Below, piece after piece: positions 22,583-29,919 of a stretch of 35,249 bases of DNA; the first letter of the stretch is position 1; each line of letters starts with the position of its first letter. The DNA comes from JANLSO01 sp031362405. Lineage in GTDB: Bacteria; Actinomycetota; Thermoleophilia; Miltoncostaeales; Miltoncostaeaceae. Below the pieces are notes generated by a model, which ran no database searches, was not told the DNA's origin, and saw nothing but the letters and a program-made list of their open reading frames with translations. Made by a program: the position numbers and the translations under genes. The stretch is from the NCBI GenBank assembly GCA_031362405.1, contig JANLSO010000009.1:1-35249 (forward strand), read 5' to 3'.

Positions 22583-22971
22583 GCGGGCTCCTTCTCGATA
22601 CGCACGTGCTGATCTGGGCGGTGAGTGAGCCCGACCGTCTTTCACCGCACGCTCGGGAACTCATCGAAGACCCCGCGAACGCACTCCTTGTCAGCGCGGC
22701 CAGCGCGTGGGAGATCGCGACCAAGCACCGGCTTGGCAAGCTCCCGGGAAGTGCCCGCCTGGTAAGCGACTACCGTGGCGCCCTCGGCCGTCTGGGCGCA
22801 CGCAGCCTGGTCGTCACCGACGAACACGCCCTTGCTGCGGGCTCGCTCTCGCACGCCCACCGCGACCCATTCGACCGGATGTTGGCCGCGCAGGCGGTCA
22901 TCGAGGATCTCGAGATCGTCACGACCGACCGTCTTCTCGCGGAGCTGCCCGGAGTCCGGGCCAGGTGGTAG
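22579..22971 (+). CDS. PIN-domain ribonuclease toxin (VapC type)
   Basis: A 130-residue PIN nuclease paired with the Phd-type antitoxin. The acidic residues are all present: Asp7 in LLLDTHVLIWAVSEP, Glu45 in SAWEIATKHRLGKL, Asp96 and Asp99 in HRDPFDRMLAAQA, and Asp117 in IVTTDRLL. This is the PHD-VapC subgroup, expected to cleave RNA when free of its antitoxin. The GTG start overlaps the antitoxin stop. Unlike the FitB homologue 270 bases upstream it looks intact. Confidence 0.93.
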   Translation: MSGLLLDTHVLIWAVSEPDRLSPHARELIEDPANALLVSAASAWEIATKHRLGKLPGSARLVSDYRGALGRLGARSLVVTDEHALAAGSLSHAHRDPFDRMLAAQAVIEDLEIVTTDRLLAELPGVRARW

Positions 22972-23015
22972 CCGACCGTTGACGAGCACTCCCCGTGGCC
23001 GAACGCGAGGAGGCG

Positions 23016-23513
23016 CTACCAGCCGTGGGTGCCGGGTCCGCCTTTGATCGGGCCGACGATGTCCGGGGTCACCCAGCCGCCGTAGAAGCCACCGTCCTGC
23101 GGCGTGACCCGTTCGCCGTCGACGAAGCAACCGTCCATCGCCGCGGGGTAGAAGGCGACGTGTCCGGCGATCGGGCCAAACGGGCCGGTCGGGGACGGGT
23201 AGTACCAGGCCGCGCGCCGGGCGATCCGGTCGCCGCCGTGCACGTCGTAGTAGCTGGCCCCGCCCTTCCATTCGCAGTAGCTCGATCCCTCGGCGGGGAC
23301 CAGCGCCCCGTCGAGGATGTCCTCGGGCGGCAGGTAGTAGGAGGGCGGGTGGCTGGTCTCGAGCACCCGGTAGGCCCCGCGGGTCTCGACGATCGTCTGC
23401 CCGCCGAGCACGATCACCAGCAGCCGTGAGGTGTGCTCAAGGCGCGGTGGGCGGGGGTAGTCCCAGACCGATTCCTGCCCCGGGCCGGGGGCGATCCTTC
23501 GGCGGTCAGCCAC
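23016..23513 (-). CDS. DUF427 domain protein
   Basis: A 165-residue cytosolic protein of PF04248. The GTG at 23513 gives MADRRRIAPGPGQESVWDYP, the family's usual beginning; an upstream start at 23549 would lie inside the yqeY end. Later text: VVETRGAYRVLETSHPPSYY, PPEDI, SYCEWKGGASYYDVHGGD (the constant Glu-Trp-Lys-Gly) and AWYYPSPTGPFGPIAGHVAF. A single six- to eight-stranded beta domain is expected; the function is not known. The start overlaps the yqeY stop by eight bases. Confidence 0.9.
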   Translation of the reverse strand: MADRRRIAPGPGQESVWDYPRPPRLEHTSRLLVIVLGGQTIVETRGAYRVLETSHPPSYYLPPEDILDGALVPAEGSSYCEWKGGASYYDVHGGDRIARRAAWYYPSPTGPFGPIAGHVAFYPAAMDGCFVDGERVTPQDGGFYGGWVTPDIVGPIKGGPGTHGW

Positions 23514-23952
23514 CCAGAATGCGAAGGGCGATGTCGCGCACGCGGCCACCGTCGGCCTGGCCGGCGAGCTTGGCCATCGCCGGCTTCATGACTTTGCCGA
23601 CGGCCTTCACGTCGTCGATGCCTTCGGCTGCGATGACCTCGCGGACGACGGCCTCGATAGCGTCATCGCCGAGCTGCTGCGGCAGGTACTCCTCGAGGAT
23701 GGCCATCTCGACCTGCTCCTTCTTGACCAGCTCGCTGCGGTTGCCCGCGGCGAACGACTCGATCGATTCCTGGTGACGCTTCACCAGGCCCCGCAGCACC
23801 CGCACCGCGTGGTCGTCGGAAACCGGCCCGCGGGCTTCGATTTCGGCGTTCTTCAGCGCGGCCCGCGCCCGCCGGATCGTCGCCAGGCGAACCTTCTCGC
23901 CCGCCCTCAGCGCGCTCTTTGCATCGTCGTCAAGTTGCGTGGAGAGGCTCAT
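23506..23952 (-). CDS. GatB/YqeY domain protein
   Basis: A 148-residue YqeY protein. It starts MSLSTQLDDDAKSALRAGEK, then LATIRRARAALKNAEIEARG and RVLRGLVKRHQESIESF, and ends MKPAMAKLAGQADGGRVRDI, the tRNA-amidotransferase tail domain. These are thought to act in tRNA-dependent amidation or RNA handling, but the precise role is not established. No near relative of gatCAB lies in this window. It heads a two-gene minus unit with DUF427 and is divergent from the RmlD-like gene. Confidence 0.94.
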   Translation of the reverse strand: MSLSTQLDDDAKSALRAGEKVRLATIRRARAALKNAEIEARGPVSDDHAVRVLRGLVKRHQESIESFAAGNRSELVKKEQVEMAILEEYLPQQLGDDAIEAVVREVIAAEGIDDVKAVGKVMKPAMAKLAGQADGGRVRDIALRILGG

Positions 23953-24052
23953 GCCGCCAAAGGTACCGCACCGGTCGGGGTTGGAAGGGCGCGTTGCTCA
24001 TCTGCCGCGTCCGGCACCAACTGTTTCCGCCCAGCATCTCTACGCTTTCGTC

Positions 24053-24856
24053 ATGGCGCGGCCGCGAGCTCGGATCCTGTTGGTCACCGGGGGCTCGGGC
24101 TTCCTGGGGAGGCACCTCCTCGATTCTGCATCTGAGGAGTGGGCGATCGTCGCGCCGTCGTCGCAGGCGCTGGATATCGTCGACCGCGAGCGAGTCATCA
24201 CGACGATCCGTGAACTGCGGCCTTTCGCGATCGCGCACCTCGCCTACCGCAGGGACGACCGCCAGGTGATCGTCGTGGGCAGTCGCAACGTGGCGGAGGC
24301 GGCCGCGTCGGTCGGTGCGCGCCTGATCCACCTGTCGACCGATGTCGTTTTCCCCGGTCGAAGCGCGCCGTATCGGGAAGAGGATCCGACCGACCCGATC
24401 AGCGACTACGCGCGGGCCAAAGTCGACGCGGAGGACGCCGTGCGCGCGGCATTTCCGGCCGCCGTGCTGATTCGTACATCGCTGCTCTACGGCACCGAGT
24501 GCCTCGGGGCGTGCCAGCTCGACGTGCGCCGCGCGCTCGACGACCCGTCGGCGATGAGCTTCTTCCGCGATGAGGTCCGTAGCTTTACCCACGCCGCCGA
24601 CGTCGCACGCGCCGTTTTCTCGTTGGCCGGCCAGCCGGAGATCTCCGGTCCCCTGCACGTGGCGGGCCCGGAACCGCTCGACCGGCTCCATTTCGCCCGG
24701 CTCGTTGCGCGGCGACTGGGTCAGTCCGACACAGGGCTTGTTGGATCGACCATCGCCGCGTCCGGCCTCGCTCGTTCGGCCCGGGTCGTTCTCGACTCCT
24801 CGCGCGCCATCGCGTTTGGGTTGAGTTGCCGCGCGGTCAGCGACGCCCTGGGCTGA
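24053..24856 (+). CDS. RmlD-like NAD(P)-dependent sugar-nucleotide reductase/epimerase
   Basis: A 267-residue extended SDR. The cofactor motif is ILLVTGGSGFLGRHLLDSAS (TGxxGFLG) at residues 8-27, followed by the short strand ending in LDIVDRERV. The catalytic region is LIHLSTDVVFPG and the Tyr-x3-Lys is YARAKVDAED. The C-terminal half has RTSLLYG and PLHVAGPEPLDRLHFARLVA. It resembles dTDP-4-dehydrorhamnose reductase, but without rmlABC in the neighbourhood the substrate is open. Start ATG 24053 chosen because the first strand begins there; the longer reading overlaps yqeY. Confidence 0.87.
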   Translation: MARPRARILLVTGGSGFLGRHLLDSASEEWAIVAPSSQALDIVDRERVITTIRELRPFAIAHLAYRRDDRQVIVVGSRNVAEAAASVGARLIHLSTDVVFPGRSAPYREEDPTDPISDYARAKVDAEDAVRAAFPAAVLIRTSLLYGTECLGACQLDVRRALDDPSAMSFFRDEVRSFTHAADVARAVFSLAGQPEISGPLHVAGPEPLDRLHFARLVARRLGQSDTGLVGSTIAASGLARSARVVLDSSRAIAFGLSCRAVSDALG

Positions 24857-24879
24857 GATGCGCGCCCCGAGGCCGAGCT

Positions 24880-25070
24880 AACCCCTGCACGCCGTACGCC
24901 GAACCGCTCGACGAGCTCGTCGCTTCCCGCGTGGCGGAGGCGTAGGGACCGGACGATGTGGGCGACCGTCGCGGTGGGCACGGCGAGCCCTTCGGCGATC
25001 TGGGAGCCCTCGACCCGTTGCGCCATTCGGGCGTGTCGAGGAGGTTCGGGAGGTCACGTGTCGGTCGCAT
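24880..25070 (-). pseudogene. LuxR-type HTH gene, most eroded copy (1 of 3)
   Basis: From ATG 25070 the reading is MRPTRDLPNLLDTPEWRNGS, parallel to the intact copy's MRPTFDVECLLDPPEWPNGS. After those 20 residues the homology jumps, with a frame change, straight to SQIAEGLAVPTATVAHIVRS and LRLRHAGSDELVER, which is the HTH and end of the family. The intervening 40 or more residues are missing. The reading then has no stop before the RmlD gene end. Deletion plus frameshift make it a remnant. Confidence 0.7.
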
Positions 25071-25148
25071 GTCTCTCATTCGTAGTCAGCCCCGGAAATG
25101 CTGAAGCGAAATCTCCAGATCACGTGACGTGCCCGCTCGGTCCGCTCT

Positions 25149-25505
25149 TCAGCCCGGGGGGTCGGTGAGGATCGCCCTCGCCCGCGCGACCAACTCGTCG
25201 CTGCCGGAATGGCCGAGGCGCAGCGAACGGGTGATCCAGGTCATCACGGTGCCCGTCGACACACCGAGGCCTTCGGCGATCTCGGCCACTGACAGGCCCG
25301 CGCAGACCAGGCCGAGCACCTCGACCATCTCAGGGCCGGGGCCGGCGGCGTCCGTGCCGCCCGCTGCAGCGACGGTCCCCGGGCCTCGTGCCCCATGCCC
25401 CAACCCGACGTCGCCACGATGCGACGCACCACTCGCGCTCGGCCCCGACCCGTTCGGCCATTCCGGCGGATCGAGAAGGCACTCGACGTCAAAGGTGGGT
25501 CGCAT
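25149..25505 (-). CDS. Short LuxR-type HTH protein (copy 2 of 3, internally deleted)
   Basis: A 118-residue ORF from ATG 25505. The C-terminal HTH is complete: VLGLVCAGLSVAEIAEGLGV, then STGTVMTWITRSLRLGHSGS and DELVARARAILTDPPG. Upstream of it, GTVAAAGGTDAAGPGP matches the third copy's IVAAVNGTDAAGPDPDGSAE, but the roughly 75 residues that copy 3 has between this point and the HTH are absent. The N-terminal part (SGPSASGASHRGDVGLGH) looks frameshifted against copy 3, since a neighbouring frame reads RAEREWCVAS. It could still make a small DNA-binding protein; it lacks a receiver or ligand domain. No RBS of note. Confidence 0.6.
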   Translation of the reverse strand: MRPTFDVECLLDPPEWPNGSGPSASGASHRGDVGLGHGARGPGTVAAAGGTDAAGPGPEMVEVLGLVCAGLSVAEIAEGLGVSTGTVMTWITRSLRLGHSGSDELVARARAILTDPPG

Positions 25506-25510
25506 ACTTC

Positions 25511-26145
25511 TTAGACGTCGCGAGAGGGCAAAGCCGTTCCGCCCAAACCGGGAGAATCCGCAGGCACCATCGCAAAGTGCGCGCTTTTTCGGGTGGTGAA
25601 CTTCATCAGCGGGCGGAGTTTGAGGGCCAGGCGTGTCCGGGCGATGAGGTCGTCGCCTCCTTCGACCTCCAAGCCAGGCCGCGGGCGATGTGCGACGTGA
25701 CCGTCTGGGTCGTGACGTTGAGGATCTCCGCGATCTCCGGCAGAGGGAGGCCCTCAACCACGAGCTCGAGGACGTGACGTGTTCGCCGCGAGGTACGGCG
25801 TCCCGGCTGGGTCCGGAGTGACATCTCGTGCGGTCAGCGCCTCCCGGATCCCGGCGAAGTCGTGGACCACCCCCGCGGACCGCCGTGGGAACGGAGCCCC
25901 GTCGATCCACAGCTCGACGCCTCTGCCGAGCGCAGGAGGCCCGACCGCCACGAGGATCTCCGCGGAGCCATCGGGGTCGGGGCCGGCGGCATCCGTGCCG
26001 TTCACCGCGGCGACGATGCATAGGCTTCGTGCCCGATGCCCCAACCCGTCGTCTCCGCGAGGCGACTGATCGTCGTCGTCGCGCCCCGACGCGCTGCCCA
26101 TCGCGCCGGATCGAAGGGGCGCGTGACGTCGAGAATCGGCCTCAT
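25511..26145 (-). pseudogene. LuxR-type HTH gene, longest copy with three frameshifts (3 of 3)
   Basis: From ATG 26145 (MRPILDVTRPFDPARW) the reading goes to LAETTGWGIGHEA, shifts near 26030 to IVAAVNGTDAAGPDPDGSAE, ILVAVGPPALGRGVELWIDG and VVHDFAGIREALTARDV, then shifts near 25800 to HVLELVVEGLPLPEIAEILN and VTTQTVTSHIARGL (LuxR HTH), and near 25675 to LEVEGGDDLIARTRLALKLR before a TAA at 25511. This shows what the ancestral protein looked like: about 210 residues, an N-terminal domain I do not recognise and a LuxR HTH. Three frameshifts make it a pseudogene. Confidence 0.7.
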
Positions 26146-26192
26146 GCTTGTCCAGGGGCCCGCGGCGACGAAAACCATGCACCCACAATCGA

Positions 26193-26211
26193 ATGATTTC
26201 GCCAAAATCAT
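26193..26211. promoter_or_regulatory. Inverted repeat upstream of LuxR copy 3
   Basis: ATGATTT (26193-26199) and AAATCAT (26205-26211) form a 7-bp perfect inverted repeat with a five-base spacer, an AT-rich island in GC-rich DNA, 48 bases before the copy 3 start. It may be an operator. A second hairpin, CGTGAG/CTCACG (26220-26237), lies next to it, just beyond the rarA stop, and may act as that gene's terminator. Confidence 0.4.
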
Positions 26212-26251
26212 CACCACGGCGTGAGTTGTTGCTCACGAGCGCTCCGGCGCC

Positions 26252-27610
26252 TCAAAAGGGCTGCGTGGCCGCATCATCAGATGAGTCTCGGCGCAGGCGG
26301 CGCAGCCGTTCGTAGAGCGCACCCTCCGGGCCCCGGTCGGCGGGCTCGTAGAAGACGGTCCCCTCGAGGCCATCGGGCAGCAGCGACTCGTCGAGGACTC
26401 CGTCGGGCACGTCGTGGGGGTAGTGGTACCCCTGCCCGTGACCGAAGTGGCGGGCGTTCGGACGCGACCCGTCGCGCAGCGACAGGGGCGGCCGTCGCGC
26501 CCCCTCACGCTCGACCAGGGCCTGGGCGGCGTTGATCGCTCTGTAAGCGGCGTTCGACTTCGGCGCCAACGCGATATACGTCGCTGCCTGGGCGAGGTTG
26601 ATCCGCGCCTCGGGCAGGCCGATGAACTCGACCGCCCGCGCGGCGGCGACCGCGACCGACAGGGCCTCGGGATCGGCGTTACCGACATCCTCGCTGGCGG
26701 CGACGATGATCCTACGGGCGATGAACTTCGGGTCTTCTCCACCCGCCAGCATCACCGCCAGGTAATAGACGGCGGCATCGGGGTCGCTGCCGCGCATCGA
26801 TTTGATGAACGCTGAGATCGTGTCGTAGTGGGCATCGCCCGACTTGTCGTAGACGACCGCCCGCCCGCCACCGGCCTGCAGCACCGTCTGCGTGTCGATG
26901 CTCGCGCCGTCGGCGAGGCCACCGGCCGCGGCTTCCAGCAGGTTCAGCGCGGCTCGTGCGTCGCCGCCGGCCCGTGAGATCAGCGCGGCGCGGGCATCGT
27001 CGTCGAGCCCGACACGTCCACCAAGGCCCCGCTCGTCGGCGAGGGCCCGGTCGACGAGGGTCCCGATCTCCGCCTCGTCCAATGCCTCCAGAACCATGAC
27101 CCGCATTCGGGAGACAAGCGCCGCGTTGACCTCGTAGTAGGGGTTCTCGGTGGTCGCGCCGATCAGCGTGACAAGGCCCTCCTCGACGGCCGGCAGCAGG
27201 GCATCCTGCTGGCCTTTGTTGAAGCGGTGGATCTCGTCGATGAACAGCACGGTTCTTTGCCCGGTCGCGAGCCGATCACGTGCGCGAGCCAGTGCCGCGC
27301 GGACCTCGGCAAGGGTTGCCTGGGTCGCCGAAAGCTCCTCGAACACGGCCTTCGACGAGGCGGCGACAACCCGGGCGAGCGTCGTCTTGCCGCTTCCCGG
27401 AGGCCCGTAGAGCACCATCGACGGCGCCCGGTCGTCGGCGATCGCGCGGCGCAGAAAGCCATCGGCTCCGAGCAGGGCCGGCTGGCCGACGACGTCCTCC
27501 AGAGTCTTCGGTCGCATCCGCGACGCCAGGGGGCCGCCACGGGTGAGCTGCTCGTCGACGAGGCCGGCAAACAGGTCGTCGCCCTGGGGCGGCGGTTTGC
27601 GCGGGACCAT
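26252..27610 (-). CDS. rarA: Replication-associated recombination protein RarA (MgsA)
   Basis: A 452-residue AAA+ clamp-loader-like ATPase that acts at stalled forks. Start ATG 27610. The N-terminal LASRMRPKTLEDVVGQPALL (28-47) is typical; Walker A is GPPGSGKT (69-76); Walker B VLFIDEIHRFNKGQQDALLP begins at 121; sensor 1 is LIGATTENPYYEVNAALVSR. The C-terminal part, with HYDTISAFIKSMRGSDPDAA and AVYYLAVMLAGGEDPKFIAR, is the RarA tetramerisation domain; the end GYHYPHDVPDGVLDESLLPD also fits. Its start overlaps the MFS stop by four bases. Confidence 0.97.
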   Translation of the reverse strand: MVPRKPPPQGDDLFAGLVDEQLTRGGPLASRMRPKTLEDVVGQPALLGADGFLRRAIADDRAPSMVLYGPPGSGKTTLARVVAASSKAVFEELSATQATLAEVRAALARARDRLATGQRTVLFIDEIHRFNKGQQDALLPAVEEGLVTLIGATTENPYYEVNAALVSRMRVMVLEALDEAEIGTLVDRALADERGLGGRVGLDDDARAALISRAGGDARAALNLLEAAAGGLADGASIDTQTVLQAGGGRAVVYDKSGDAHYDTISAFIKSMRGSDPDAAVYYLAVMLAGGEDPKFIARRIIVAASEDVGNADPEALSVAVAAARAVEFIGLPEARINLAQAATYIALAPKSNAAYRAINAAQALVEREGARRPPLSLRDGSRPNARHFGHGQGYHYPHDVPDGVLDESLLPDGLEGTVFYEPADRGPEGALYERLRRLRRDSSDDAATQPF

Positions 27611-28791
27611 CAGTGCGCCTCCATCGGTTCGGGAAGCAGGTACGCCACCAGACCGCCGAGCGCCGGCAGGGCCGCCAGCCAAAGAAGGGCGGTCTCACGC
27701 CCGGCAGCGTCGGCGAGCGCACCGAACAGGGCCAGGCCGGGCGGGGCCGAACCGATCGCGCCGAAGCCGATCAGAAGCCCTGCCGCAAGGGCCAGGCGCG
27801 ATGGCATGTACCGCTGCCCAAGCGCAACCGTCACCGAGAACGACGCCATCAGAACGCCTCCGCACAGGCCGAGCACGGCTACCGCGGGCCCGAGCGGAAG
27901 CAGCACGACGGCCACCACCAGCGGGGTCGCCACCGGCATCGTCCACATCAGCATCCGCCGACTACCGATCCGCTCGGCGAGCTGTGCGCCGAGCAGGGTG
28001 CCGATGGTCGCCCCGGCGGTGAACAGGAAGACACTCAAGCTCGTCAGAGCGTCGGAGAGCCCGCGTTGGCGTGACAGAAGCAACGGCACGAGGGCGAGCA
28101 TGACGAAGAACGTCCAGGTGCGCAGGGTCGTGACCACCAAGAGAATCACCACCCCCGCCACGTTGCTCGCCGGTCGGGGTCCCGAGCTCGCCGAGGTATG
28201 GGTGGGGAGCGCCACCCGCGCGTTCACTAAACGCAGCCATGCCGTGACGATCAGGCCCGGGATCAGGACGAACAGCGTCGCCCGCAGGCCGATGAAGGGA
28301 GCCGCGACACCGACAAGCAGGGGCCCGAGCGAAAAGCCCAGGTTTCCGCCGAGCATGAACCACGCGAGGCCCGTGGCAGGGCGCCCGGCCGAGGCCTGGT
28401 TGGCGACCCGCGCAGCCTCCGGATGGTAGGCGGCGATACCGAGCCCCGAGATGATTACGCAGGCCAGCACGGCCAGATAGCTGCCCGCCAGCCCGGCCGC
28501 CGCGACCCCCGCGCTTCCCACGGCGACGCCACCCCAGAGCAGCCAGGGCGCGCCGCGGCGATCGGCAACGATGCCGAAGATCGGTTGAATGGCCGACGAC
28601 GCCAGCAGCGATGCACCGAGGATCATCGTTGCCTGGAGATCGCTGAGGGAGAATTGGTCCACGAACAGCGGCAGCAGCGCGGGAAGGACGCCGGTGCACA
28701 GATCGACCACGAGGTGTCCGGCGGCGAGACCGGTTATCGCGACCCCGTCGAAGCCCGCGGCGACCTCGCTGCGTGCGCGCAGGCCGGTCAT
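27610..28791 (-). CDS. MFS transporter, fosmidomycin-resistance (Fsr)-like
   Basis: A 393-residue membrane carrier with twelve predicted helices. The first helix region AITGLAAGHLVVDLCTGVLP and SLSDLQATMILGASLLASSA resemble Fsr-type exporters (family: HxxvDxxxGxLPaLlP). Other marks are PIFGIVADRRGAPWLLWGGV (loop 2-3 with D-R-R-G) and GLGIAAYHPEAARVANQASA, which carries the family's HPEA. Substrate unknown. ATG 28791 was chosen since it gives a short cytoplasmic N-terminus; a start 45 bases upstream is possible. Coupled to rarA. Confidence 0.87.
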   Translation of the reverse strand: MTGLRARSEVAAGFDGVAITGLAAGHLVVDLCTGVLPALLPLFVDQFSLSDLQATMILGASLLASSAIQPIFGIVADRRGAPWLLWGGVAVGSAGVAAAGLAGSYLAVLACVIISGLGIAAYHPEAARVANQASAGRPATGLAWFMLGGNLGFSLGPLLVGVAAPFIGLRATLFVLIPGLIVTAWLRLVNARVALPTHTSASSGPRPASNVAGVVILLVVTTLRTWTFFVMLALVPLLLSRQRGLSDALTSLSVFLFTAGATIGTLLGAQLAERIGSRRMLMWTMPVATPLVVAVVLLPLGPAVAVLGLCGGVLMASFSVTVALGQRYMPSRLALAAGLLIGFGAIGSAPPGLALFGALADAAGRETALLWLAALPALGGLVAYLLPEPMEAH

Positions 28792-28797
28792 TCCCAC

Positions 28798-29004
28798 GTG
28801 ATCGCCGCCCGCGACATCGAGGCGGCTCTGCGCCATATCGGCGGCCAGCCCGACGCGGCTGACGCCTTCGCCGCGTGGGTTGACGATGACGCCATCTTCG
28901 CGAACCTCGATGCGGTCGAGGCCGTCTGCCCGCCGGGGCGTATCGGGCTAGCCGCGGGCGCGTTCGCCGCGATCGTCGGGCCCCTTTTCGGCGAGTTCGA
29001 GTGA
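28798..29004 (+). CDS. Possible small protein on the plus strand (68 aa)
   Basis: A GTG at 28798 gives IAARDIEAALRHIGGQPDAA, DAFAAWVDDDAIFANLDAVE and AGAFAAIVGPLFGEFE. The composition (Asp/Glu/Ala/Ile, few Arg) is like a real acidic helical protein rather than a shadow. It is divergent from the MFS gene by six bases and its 3' end overlaps the convergent membrane protein gene by 57 bases. No clear Shine-Dalgarno is seen. Unknown family; the reading is uncertain. Confidence 0.4.
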   Translation: MIAARDIEAALRHIGGQPDAADAFAAWVDDDAIFANLDAVEAVCPPGRIGLAAGAFAAIVGPLFGEFE

Positions 29005-29580
29005 GGGATGGTTTGCCCCATCGTTCTCGATGAATATCTCCTCGAGGCTCTCGCGTAGGTCGAGGTGCTTCGGCTCCCACCACGCGAGGTCGCGGACGAA
29101 CCCCGAGACGCGTTCCACCACGAGGGCGAACACAAGCGTCGCCACGGCCATCACCGGGACCGCCCCGCCGCCGGCGTCACTTCCGAAAAGCCCCGCCTCG
29201 ACCTGCGGATGATTCCGGTCGAGTAGGGGGCAGAAGACCAGCCCCCACAGCAGAAGCACCAGGACGGCCAACGGCAGCATCCGCACCATGAGGGGGCGGC
29301 CGCCCATGGCTGCGCAGACCCCGCGCTGGACCACCGCCAGGCCGATGCCGATCGCGAGGACCGCAAGGAAGCCCCGGCGCGGGACGTCCTCGGCCACTGC
29401 CCCGATCGAGAGCCCAACGCCGGCATTGGTGTCGAGGTCGAAGTAGCCCTTCTTGAAGCCTTCTTGAGCGACGATCAAGAAACACAGCGCGCCGATCAGC
29501 CCGCCGAGGATGACCGCCAGCACCTCGCGCACCCAGCGGGGGTGGGCGAAAGCGGGCGCACGATCCGCCGCGCTACTCAT
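28948..29580 (-). CDS. Four-helix membrane protein of unknown function
   Basis: A 210-residue integral membrane protein. Helices: VLAVILGGLIGALCFLIVAQ (near residue 20), RGFLAVLAIGIGLAVVQRGV, MLPLAVLVLLLWGLVFCPLL and VPVMAVATLVFALVVERVSG. The segment between the first two has KKGYFDLDTNAGVG. The C-terminal WWEPKHLDLRESLEEIF and the polar tail would be cytoplasmic. The start overlaps the preceding zinc-ribbon stop by eight bases, so they are coupled. I do not recognise the family. Confidence 0.8.
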   Translation of the reverse strand: MSSAADRAPAFAHPRWVREVLAVILGGLIGALCFLIVAQEGFKKGYFDLDTNAGVGLSIGAVAEDVPRRGFLAVLAIGIGLAVVQRGVCAAMGGRPLMVRMLPLAVLVLLLWGLVFCPLLDRNHPQVEAGLFGSDAGGGAVPVMAVATLVFALVVERVSGFVRDLAWWEPKHLDLRESLEEIFIENDGANHPSLELAEKGPDDRGERARG

Positions 29581-29824
29581 CCCGCGGGTTCGCCCGTAGC
29601 CAGGCGATGCGCTGCCACAGGTCGCGCCCGCTCATGTCTTCGGTGATGCGGAAGCTGTTTGCGCACAACGGGCAGGCGGTGAACGCCTGGAACTCGGGGA
29701 TCCCCTCTTCGTCAACCCGCCCCGAGGGGATCAACATCAGGTCGCCCCAACAGTCGTCGGTCGGGCACCGCACGCGGGCGTCGACGTTCGCGAAATCACT
29801 CGAGCGGAGTTCGGGCGTAGGCAT
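29573..29824 (-). CDS. Small zinc-ribbon protein (83 aa)
   Basis: Two pairs of cysteines, RCPTDDCWG and ACPLCANSF, spaced by about 25 residues, form a treble-clef or ribbon-type zinc site. Between them LMLIPSGRVDEEGIPEFQAF looks like the hairpin of a ribbon. The C-terminal SGRDLWQRIAWLRANP is helical. The arrangement could bind nucleic acid or be a metal-sensing tag; no exact family is assigned. First gene of a minus unit, divergent from the cysteine operon. Confidence 0.75.
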   Translation of the reverse strand: MPTPELRSSDFANVDARVRCPTDDCWGDLMLIPSGRVDEEGIPEFQAFTACPLCANSFRITEDMSGRDLWQRIAWLRANPRDE

Positions 29825-29857
29825 CGGCGCGAGCGTACGTCAGATCTCGAACAGGGG

Positions 29858-29891
29858 GAAAGGGTAGAATCCCCCCGGCATTTACCCTTTC
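29858..29891 (+). promoter_or_regulatory. Inverted repeat and -10 box ahead of the cysteine operon
   Basis: GAAAGGGTA (29858-29866) and TACCCTTTC (29883-29891) are perfect 9-bp inverted arms with a 16-base spacer. TAGAAT (29865-29870), five of six to the -10 consensus, overlaps the left arm; no convincing -35 is seen. The spacing would place the start near 29877, so that the right arm lies in the leader. It could be an operator for a cysteine- or sulfur-responsive regulator, or a leader hairpin. Confidence 0.5.
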
Positions 29892-29919
29892 TCTGCGAAA
29901 CGCCCCCACGGAGAGACAG

